NCBI GenBank assembly: GCA_029564595.1
Contig: JAKQPS010000057.1
Location: 1 to 23,390, forward strand
Direction: 5' to 3'
DNA from: a bacterium
GTDB lineage: Bacteria; UBP15; UBA6099
Length of the DNA stretch: 23,390 bases
In this document: piece by piece, positions 1 to 7,100 of the stretch
Layout: the number at the start of each line of letters is the position of its first letter
Numbering within the stretch: position 1 is the stretch's first letter
Program-made: the position numbers and the translations under genes
The notes under the pieces: model-generated
What the model saw: only the letters and a program-made list of their open reading frames with translations
Databases searched by the model: none
Told to the model about the DNA's origin: nothing

Positions 1-8
1 TATTTGTT

Positions 9-647
9 TTGTTGTATCAACCAGTCATATTTGCGCTAATGATAATAATGGAGTGTCTGGCTGGTCCGCCAATGGGTGTGAAGACAGATAGGGAGAATTA
101 CGCGGCGGCGGGGTTTGACGGAGAGAATATAATAATCTATCTGTCCGATGACATGAAATTCGAGACCTCTCCTAAAAGGGTCGGCTCTATTAGTGTATTC
201 AATTACGAAGAAAACGGAGCGGACGGTCATTGGGAAATTGAGAGCCTCGAGCTTGACGAGTTGAGAGAAGCGGGGCTGAAGGATTGTGTTGACACGATGT
301 ATCAGCAAAAAATCGCGGCAAGGATTGTGTTTGGACAGACTCCTGAGTGTTATAGAGAGAGAGTGAAGACGCAAGGGTTGCGAGTCGGATACGCGTATTA
401 TGTGTCTTTAAGCGCGGTGGCGAAGAGGGCGAAAAAAGGCAGGCCGGACTCGGTTTATTTAGCGCTCGAGAAGTGCGGAGGGAAGACGGACGAAGAATGC
501 GCGCGGGATTTCGCCGAGGGGCGAAGTCAAAAAGACTATGTTGTCGTCGGATGCCGGGATGACGAAGCGCGGACGTGCCTGCTAACGAATTCTCCGGCTC
601 CGCCTGACATCGAAGAGCGAATAAAAGCGATGCGCGCCGGGAAGTAA
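9..647 (+). CDS. Unrecognised small protein, probably exported; 5' end may lie outside the window
   Basis: I do not recognise this protein. The frame is open from the left edge, so the TTG at 9 may not be the true start; ATG codons at about residues 11 and 14 are alternatives without a clear ribosome site. The N-terminus is hydrophobic (about residues 5-18) and followed by CLAGPP, which looks like a signal peptide or membrane anchor. The rest is mixed charge and contains several cysteines (near residues 93, 115, 155, 162, 181 and 190), compatible with disulfides outside the cytoplasm. It is followed by a possible terminator and then by a repeat-bearing gap, so it does not seem to share a transcript with the tail genes. 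It could be a phage cargo gene or a chromosomal gene; I see no domain that decides. Confidence 0.55.
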   Translation: MLYQPVIFALMIIMECLAGPPMGVKTDRENYAAAGFDGENIIIYLSDDMKFETSPKRVGSISVFNYEENGADGHWEIESLELDELREAGLKDCVDTMYQQKIAARIVFGQTPECYRERVKTQGLRVGYAYYVSLSAVAKRAKKGRPDSVYLALEKCGGKTDEECARDFAEGRSQKDYVVVGCRDDEARTCLLTNSPAPPDIEERIKAMRAGK

Positions 648-683
648 TTCCAAAACAAACTTATTCATGAAGCAAAACGGAGA

Positions 684-722
684 CAGGCGAAGGGTTTTGT
701 AGTATTGCCTGCGTCGTTTTTT
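684..722 (+). terminator. Possible rho-independent terminator after the first gene
   Basis: CAGGCGA at 684-690 can pair with TTGCCTG at 705-711 (one bulged G), and a six-T run follows at 717-722. The stem is modest, so this is tentative. Confidence 0.4.
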
Positions 723-738
723 AAGTTCCGAATTGATC

Positions 739-826
739 CCGGATTCGCCGATAGAACTGGCGAACCGGGGCGATTGTTCATAGCGGCGAACTGCGTCGTT
801 GCCGCCGAATTTTTTGTTCATGAACC
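739..826 (+). repeat. Intergenic repeat family 1, copy A (88 bp)
   Basis: This 88-bp stretch matches 22756-22843 at nearly every position in the same orientation. Shared blocks include GGCGAACTGC, CGTTGCCGCC and TTTTGTTCATGAACC. Its middle (from about 783 to 806) can fold as a GC-rich hairpin, with GCGGCGAAC pairing with GTTGCCGC across one bulge. It resembles a small non-coding palindromic repeat. The rest of the 648-920 gap shows no gene I can support. Confidence 0.75.
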
Positions 827-920
827 ATAAGTTCTATTTGCTGCAAAAATGCGCCTTGCGTCTCGCATTTCATCCGCTCTGAACAATCGCTCCCGAGTCT
901 TAAAGATGGATTTGAATTGA

Positions 921-1010
921 TATTACGAACAAGCGAAAGAGCGTTCGGAGGTGCGCGAGTGGGAAGGCGGCGCGCGGACGCAATTTAATAGGGGAGGAGC
1001 AAGGAGATGA
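921..1010 (+). pseudogene. C-terminal stub of a lost gene upstream of the tail tube gene
   Basis: Directly after an in-frame TGA (918-920) an open frame of 29 codons runs to a TGA at 1008-1010 that overlaps the tail tube ATG as ATGA. The stub is hydrophilic (YYEQAKERSEVREWEG...) with coding-like GC-rich codons and no start codon or ribosome site. A 4-base stop/start overlap is typical of real neighbouring phage genes, so I read this as the tail end of a removed head or connector gene. It may also be chance; the stretch is short. Confidence 0.3.
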
Positions 1011-2002
1011 CTATAGGAATGCTTGGGCATTTGGGGCTGAAACAGGAATCGGAATATGGAGTGGAGGCGACGCCGCCCATTGTGTTCGGGGATATTTCGA
1101 GCGAGTCGTTCAGGATGGACAACGGGGCGCTGAGGCCGGCGACGGCGAACGGGACGCGGTTTGCGCGAAGGACGTATCCGGGAGCGGTGACGGCGAGCGG
1201 GGGAATGACGCTGGACATGAAGCCGGAGGGGATAACGCCGTGGCTGCTGAAGGGGTTGTTCGGGCGGGTGGAGAGCGCGCTTGTGGAGGATGGAGTGTAT
1301 GAGCACAAGTTCGCGCCCGCGCAGACGCCGGACTTGCCGAGTTTCACTGTGCAGGTGGGGCACGGCGAGGGAGGATGCGCGAACTGGCTTGGGTGCGCGG
1401 TCGACTCGGCGACGATATCGATATCTCCGGGGGAGACGCTGGAGATGGATGCGAGGATGACGGCGCAGAGGCCAGTGGCGGCGACGCCGGCGGAGCCTTT
1501 TTACGCGAGCGCCGGGGCGTGGGTGGCGGCGGACGTGGAGTTCGTGTTCAACGGTGTCGGCAGGCTGGACTTCGAGGATTTCCGACTTGAGATAAGCAAC
1601 AATGTGGAGTCGGCGCTGACGTTGAACGGAGAGAGATGGGCGAGCGGTCAGTTCGCGCGAGGGTTCGAGGCGGCGGGGACTGCGAGTTTCGCTCTGAGGT
1701 CGGACGCGGACACGAGGAGGCTGTGGGGAGGGGCGGACGCGGCGACGCCGTCGAAATCGCTCGCGCCCGGTTCGCTGTCTATCTCCATCGTTCACAGGGA
1801 CTCGATAACCGGCGAGCGGAAATACTCGCTAATGATAGAACTGCCGGAGATATATTACACTGCGGCGGCGGCGAATATCTCGCCTGCGGGGGAAAGGATA
1901 TCCCAGACTGTGGCGTTCGTGGCGTCGCCCGACCCTGCGACGGGAAAGATGATAGAGGCGACGTTGCGCAACGGCGAACCCGGATATCCCGACCCGGAAT
2001 GA
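1007..2002 (+). CDS. Phage major tail tube protein
   Basis: A 331-residue protein that fits the tail tube (major tail) protein family of non-contractile phages, the subunit that stacks in rings to form the tail tube. Family-like traits are the N-terminal G.L.L..ES.YG pattern (residues 7-19), the beta-rich body with alternating short hydrophobic strands, and the position directly before the frameshifted chaperone genes. There is no signal peptide. The ATG is preceded by GGGGAGG at 991-997 at good spacing. Its start overlaps the stop of an upstream stub, so it was probably an internal gene of a longer structural operon. The family assignment comes from pattern and synteny, not from a search. 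Confidence 0.75.
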   Translation: MTIGMLGHLGLKQESEYGVEATPPIVFGDISSESFRMDNGALRPATANGTRFARRTYPGAVTASGGMTLDMKPEGITPWLLKGLFGRVESALVEDGVYEHKFAPAQTPDLPSFTVQVGHGEGGCANWLGCAVDSATISISPGETLEMDARMTAQRPVAATPAEPFYASAGAWVAADVEFVFNGVGRLDFEDFRLEISNNVESALTLNGERWASGQFARGFEAAGTASFALRSDADTRRLWGGADAATPSKSLAPGSLSISIVHRDSITGERKYSLMIELPEIYYTAAAANISPAGERISQTVAFVASPDPATGKMIEATLRNGEPGYPDPE

Positions 2003-2059
2003 GGCGTCCGTTTTTGTTTCAACTCGAAAAACCGAATAGGATGAAAAAAGGAGGGCGAG

Positions 2060-2509
2060 ATGGCGTATAAGGGAAGAGCGGAGAAGAGGTATACGGCTGC
2101 GGAGATGGCGGGAGAGGAGCGGGTGGCGGATACAGCGGGAAGGACATGGAGGATCCGGGTATTTCCTATAGGGCGGCTGGAGGAGTTCTACGGTGCGCTG
2201 GCGGACATGTGGGTGTCGCCGGCAGCAGGGGCATGGGCGGTGTTTCTGCAAAAGACGCTGATGGCGGCGGAGCCGGGTCTGTGGGAGCGGGCGCGGCGCG
2301 CGCTGGGGCTGCCTGATTATTCCGCGCGGTCGCTATCTCGGATGCTGACGCTGAAGGACGCGAAGGAGTTGAGGGACCGGGCGGTAGAGGCAAACCTTGA
2401 CATCGGCTACGACGAGTTCGCGGCCCGGTGTGCGGAACTGGTAAAAAAAAAGAGCGGTCGGGCCGGGAAGGACGAAGAGGAACCGCCGGGGCCGACTGGG
2501 GAGATATAG
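2060..2509 (+). CDS. Tail assembly chaperone, short product (gpG-like)
   Basis: A 149-residue, mostly helical, charged protein in the position of lambda gpG: after the tail tube gene and before the tape measure gene. Such proteins coat the tape measure protein during tube assembly and are absent from the finished particle. The ATG follows AAAGGAGG. Near its end the mRNA carries nine A residues (2443-2451), read in frame as AAA AAA AAG. This gives an A AAA AAG heptamer in the right register for -1 slippage into the following frame. Unslipped translation ends at 2507-2509 in a lysine- and glutamate-rich tail. Confidence 0.75.
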   Translation: MAYKGRAEKRYTAAEMAGEERVADTAGRTWRIRVFPIGRLEEFYGALADMWVSPAAGAWAVFLQKTLMAAEPGLWERARRALGLPDYSARSLSRMLTLKDAKELRDRAVEANLDIGYDEFAARCAELVKKKSGRAGKDEEEPPGPTGEI

Positions 2510-2691
2510 CGGGAGCGATGTTGCTGAGGTTCGGAATTGAGCCGGGCCGCGCGGCGGGGATGACTATGAAGCAGTTCAACGCGGTGTGCGCGTTTATGGA
2601 CAGAGAGCGGGCGCGGGATGCGGGGGACGGAATGCTGAACGATCTGAAAGAAAAGGTTTTCGGAGCGTCGGGCGGTTTGAGGAGAATCTGA
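2060..2691 (+). CDS. Tail assembly chaperone, -1 frameshift product (gpGT-like)
   Basis: Slippage at A AAA AAG (2446-2452) moves the ribosome to a frame that stays open to the TGA at 2689-2691. This joins 131 codons of the first frame to 79 of the second, for a product of about 210 residues. The second part contains LLRFGIEPGRAAGMTMKQF followed by an acidic/basic helix. This G plus GT arrangement is conserved in tailed phages with long tails; the fused form recruits the tape measure protein. The second frame has no ribosome site of its own, and its first ATG (2518-2520) follows the slip site, so independent translation is less likely. I infer the frameshift; it is not demonstrated. Confidence 0.7.
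2443..2452 (+). promoter_or_regulatory. Programmed -1 ribosomal frameshift site
   Basis: Nine consecutive A residues then G give the heptamer A AAA AAG at 2446-2452, in the X XXY YYZ register relative to the upstream frame. The downstream -1 frame is open across the site. This is the same heptamer as in bacterial dnaX. No stimulatory pseudoknot could be assigned by eye. Confidence 0.7.
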
Positions 2692-2784
2692 CAGCAGGCG
2701 AAAGCAATCCGGGAGAAAATGGAAAAGTCCGGGCAGCCGAGGGAGGCTGTCTGTTTTGTGGCGCGATGTGAAAGGAGGTTTTGG

Positions 2785-3432
2785 ATGATGAAGGATTTCG
2801 ACAGGGAGATGAGCGAGGCGTTCAGGGGGGCGTTCGAGAGAGGGGTCGGGGAGGCGTTGAGCGGCGGCCGGATCGGCGAATCGATAGGGAAGGAAATAAA
2901 GAGCGGGCTGAAGAGGGCGGTCGGAGAAGCGATAAGGGGCGCGGCGTTCGGGGGCGGAGGAGCGACAGGGCTTCTGGCTGGCGGAGAGGGCGGCGGGGGA
3001 ATAATCGGGGGCGGGCTTGGCGGCGCGCTCGGGAAGTTGCTTGGAAGCGAACTGTCGTTTTTCGGGGGCGGAGCGGGCGGGGTTGTCGGCGGGTTGCTCT
3101 CGATAGCGTCGATGACGGGGCTGCTGGAGAAAAAGAAGAAGCCGGAGATGTCCGGCGTCGAGGAGATATTTAAGAGCGGAACGGCGTTCTTCGGAGGGGA
3201 CATGAGCCAGTTGTACGGCTCGGAGGTGTTCGAGAGGGCGGCGTTTTCGTCGCGGAACGCGGACGGCGGGATGCTGAGGAAATTCGCCGAACCGAGGATG
3301 TCGCCGGAAGTGACGGTGAACATAAGGCCGTCGAGGGAGTTCGACGCGATATCGGAGGACAAATGGGTGAGGTCGTCGGTGATGAACTCGATATCGGGGC
3401 TGCCGAGGCGGACGAACTTCAACCACGGATGA
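2785..3432 (+). CDS. Short glycine-rich tape-measure candidate
   Basis: The start at 2785 is chosen because AAAGGAGG lies at 2771-2778; an upstream in-frame ATG at 2719 has no good site. The product is 215 residues. An amphipathic helical N-terminus (1-50) is followed by a very glycine-rich hydrophobic stretch (about 54-110, with GGGGIIGGGLGGALGKLLG), a KKKK patch, and a polar C-terminus. Such glycine-rich membrane-active segments are typical of the C-terminal part of tape measure proteins, and the gene sits where the tape measure gene belongs. Lambda-type tape measures run from about 600 to over 1500 residues, so this is exceptionally short. The tape measure of the Rhodobacter gene transfer agent is of similar size. 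No other candidate exists in the window. It could instead be a remnant or a minor tail protein. Confidence 0.55.
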   Translation: MMKDFDREMSEAFRGAFERGVGEALSGGRIGESIGKEIKSGLKRAVGEAIRGAAFGGGGATGLLAGGEGGGGIIGGGLGGALGKLLGSELSFFGGGAGGVVGGLLSIASMTGLLEKKKKPEMSGVEEIFKSGTAFFGGDMSQLYGSEVFERAAFSSRNADGGMLRKFAEPRMSPEVTVNIRPSREFDAISEDKWVRSSVMNSISGLPRRTNFNHG

Positions 3433-3502
3433 GACGCGGGTTGCTGGACGAAAAAACACGAGGGGCGTCCGGCAAACACTAAAAGAAAGGCGGGTCAAGG
3501 CG

Positions 3503-4102
3503 ATGGATGGAGACACGGTTTTGATAGTGAGGCGAAGAGGGGAGACGGCGGCGGACTCCGGGGACGGGTTGAAGTTTGTGTTGAGCGGCAGAGGGGCGGA
3601 AGCGGAGCCAGAGCCGGTTGTCAGGGTGGACGGCTCGCGGGCGGACGCCGGAGAGTATGTGTTCGATCCCGGAGACGCGGAAACGGCGGCGAGCGTGACG
3701 TTCCACGAGACGCGCGCGGGGCGCGATGTGAAGTGCGACTACGCTTGGAGGCTCGAATGCGGCCCGCGCAACGAGTTGTCGGTGTACGAGGTCGAGCGGG
3801 AGCTGAACGTCAAGGCGGCGAAGGACGCGAACGGCAGGACGATAGTGACGGAAAGCGGGGAGAAGACGACGGGATGGCGCGGACTGTTGGTGTGGGAGTA
3901 TGCCGAACAGTCGTTCTGGGACGAGATAAGGCGGATTGCTGAGACGGTCGGAACCACTTTCGACTTGAAAAGGGCGTCGCTCGCGGCTCCGCTGAACAGT
4001 TTGGAGCGGCTGTATCCGGCGAGTTATCCGGCGTTCAAAGAGATACCCGGAATGCCGGGTTTCACCCGGATAGCGATGAGCGTGATACAGATTGAAGCGT
4101 AA
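3503..4102 (+). CDS. Tail protein of unknown family in the distal-tail position
   Basis: This 199-residue protein lies between the tape-measure candidate and the giant hub gene, where distal tail or baseplate adaptor proteins are encoded. It is beta-rich in the first 130 residues (for example DGDTVLIVRRRGE and NELSVYEVERELNV). The C-terminal part contains WDEIRRIAETVGTTF and PGFTRIAMSVIQIEA, a small-domain fold suited to ring contacts. There is no signal peptide. A weak AAGG precedes the ATG, and the 70-base gap before it holds no other gene. The role is inferred from gene order only. Confidence 0.6.
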   Translation: MDGDTVLIVRRRGETAADSGDGLKFVLSGRGAEAEPEPVVRVDGSRADAGEYVFDPGDAETAASVTFHETRAGRDVKCDYAWRLECGPRNELSVYEVERELNVKAAKDANGRTIVTESGEKTTGWRGLLVWEYAEQSFWDEIRRIAETVGTTFDLKRASLAAPLNSLERLYPASYPAFKEIPGMPGFTRIAMSVIQIEA

Positions 4103-4162
4103 AAAAAGCGTTGATAAAGGCTGTTTTGCGTTTCGGAAAAGCGCAACGGCGGAGGCGGGATT

Positions 4163-7100
4163 ATGGATTACAGGGATGTCGCGTTGACGGAAGAACAGAT
4201 GGCGGAGTTGAAAAAGGGTTGGCGCAAGACGGCGTGGCGCATGAAAGTTCTCAAGCCGGGCGGGGCAAAGGCTCTGCCTGCCGCGCAGGAGGCGACGGAA
4301 GTTGTGAAAGTCGATCCCGATGTGGCGGGAGCGCAACAGCATCCGTATCATACTGTCAGCGGCAAATATAAGAAAATCATTCATGATGAAAAGCGCAACA
4401 GGACTTTTCTGCTGCACGACGAGCGGCTTGATTCCGAGAGCAACGCAATAGTCTCAATAATAAATCATGATGAAGAACCGGGAAGCGGGGACTATATCGA
4501 TGTAGTGAACGCCGGGACATGCGAAGGTTGGCCGGCGCTTTTCGGCGAATCGGATTTTCCGTATGACATGGCGTTCAACCCGGACAAGAATCAGCTTGCC
4601 ATAGCGACGGGCGGGGCGGGGACGGCGGGCGAAGAAGGGACAGGCGTCGCGCCGCGCCTCATAATCATCAATTGCGCGAAAGAGAAAAACGAGCTTTTTG
4701 CCGGTCAATGCAACCGACTGGCTCCTAATGACAACTATCTCGAATGCGAAGCGTTTTATGCGCCGCGCGACATAATCGGGACAACTTCGGCGTGCTGTAT
4801 AAAATTCGTCAGATACTATCGCGGGCGGTGGTGGGTTTGGGCGCATGGCGCGGGTTTGTTAGGCGGCGGCGACCCGGTGTTTAGACAACTCGGATATTTC
4901 ACACAGGCCGGGGAATATCGCTTTGTGATGCAACACGGATGGATACCCACGCCGACACAGATAAATCATTCCGGGGAACTTTTCGACTCAAGCGTTACCG
5001 TGTTGAATCAGCCGAACATAAGCCCGATGGGACATGGCGCGCTTCTGCAAGCGAACGGCACAATCGGGGGCGATGTCGCGCTTCCGTTTTACGACATCGG
5101 TTCTTTCGAGGTTCAGGACGGAGGAGCGCAGGGCGAGATATTAATGGTTTCAAATCCGAATTCGACATATCCGGTTATGACGGGGGGCTATTATGAAGCA
5201 AGCGCGTTCGGAGTGGAGCCGTTCATATTCAGACTGGATATTGAAAGACTGCTTGCCGGAACGTCGGAGTCTGTTCACAGCTATGTTGCGGAGTTGGAAT
5301 CCGAGGTGGTTTCGCTCTATGTTGAAACGGCATCAGATTATTATTTGTTTCACCAAGTTGCCGGGTTTGATATAAGGACGGTTGAATTTGAGGGCGTGGT
5401 GGGCGCGGCGCGGGTTCAGATAGAGCAGGCGCACACGGGCGGCATAGATTGGGTTGCCAACGACGATGATTTCAACCAACACGCCCATGCTTATTCATAT
5501 ATAGAAGGCGATTATGGAACTTCAATTTGGAACGATGACGGAGATTATTTTCCGGCAAAGCGCCCTGTGATGACCAATCAGGTTGTGACGTGCAATTCAG
5601 GGTCGCTTCAAATAAGAATAGGCGCGAACTACAAGCGGCCCGCCGAGGACATACCGAAACCGGAATGGATGGGAGGCGGGGTGTGGCCCGCGCAAGACCC
5701 ATTCACATTGAGATTCCCGACTTACGTCTATCCATACCCTTGCAACGGCGGCATAGTGGATTGTGTAGACGCGAAAAGCGCCGCGCCGCTGATATTGGAT
5801 GGCGATGACAAACCGCCGGAGAAGGATTATATGCCTTTCGGAGAACTTGCTCCGCTTAAATTCGGAAAGCGAGTCGATGTGTCAGGCATCCACGCGAGAA
5901 TCAACAACGGCATAACCTATTCCGAGGAAGCCGGAGCGTACGCGTTTCCGGCGTGGGCGGCATCGGCCGCCGATGGGTTCGGAGAAGGCGCGGGACTATG
6001 GCGGCACACGGGCGACAAGTTGACGCGGCACGAATCGGGGCTTGTCAGGCCGTCGCTCAGCTATGATTCGGCGAGCGGCAAATATATGGCGACTTGTTGC
6101 GCGATGGAGTGGAATGGGGTCAAGTATTCGACCAACGTGTTTGAGCCGACAGGGACGTATTGCGCGTTTGTAAACGCGGACGGCGACATATTATATGTCG
6201 GCTCTCCGCAGTCTTCGCAAAACCCCGAACCGAAAATTGTTTTGCTGAACGGAGAAGATTTTGACATTGACGGAGAAGGGCCTGTAAACGCGACGCTTGC
6301 GAGGCTTTTCCCCGGAACGCACAACACGCCTATAACGCTGTTATATCCGACATCGAACGCCGTGGCCATAATTGCGGCCTTGATAGCGGACGGTCATGCG
6401 ATAGACAAGACGATTAACTGGCTTTTCATAGGAACGGGCGCGGAAAAAGATTACATATTAAACGACAAATACATGATATCGAATGACGCAAAGTTCATAG
6501 GGGGCGATGGCGCGAACGGGGAGAGGACGGACGCGGAAGCGCTAGCGTATAATAAAACAGGCGCGATTGCCCGATTAACCGACAATCACGCGCTTGTCGT
6601 TTCGAGGGATGAGCTTGTCAATGTCGGCGTTCTTGACCCGTTCCCGGTTACAAAGGCGGGAAGCCCTAATCTGGCGATTCAGATATACGACCTGAAGGAG
6701 TCGGGGTTTCTTGATTTTCGGCGCGACGCTGAACTTGAGCATATTGACGACGCAATAAGCGATGTCAGCGCTGGAATATCAGGCGCGTTTGTGAACTTCA
6801 AGAATCGGAGCATGGGCTTTTTTACCGGAAAAGGGAGCCGATCTCTGGCGGATAACGCGCGCGGAGAAATCTGGATATGGCAAATAGAAAACGAGGAAGG
6901 CGAAAGCGGGGGATGGTCGCGAGACCCGCGCGTGTGGTGGGATGGAAGCGCGCCGGACATCATTATGGGGGCGGGCGCTACGCATCCGGCGGACGCGTTC
7001 GGACAGCCCGCGACGTTCTTCGCGCCGCGATGGAGCCAGAGCAAGGGGCAGGCAAGCTGCAGGTTCTCGTTTGGCGTGCGGGGGGCGGAGTATCTGCCGT

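Noticed and set aside
923-1795. Long - strand open frame opposite the tail tube gene
   Set aside because: Arginine- and proline-rich shadow of a GC-rich coding strand, no ribosome site, and the + strand gene is well supported.
2166-3516. Long - strand frames opposite the chaperone and tape-measure genes
   Set aside because: Low-complexity proline/serine/arginine products caused by high GC on the coding strand; no start signals.
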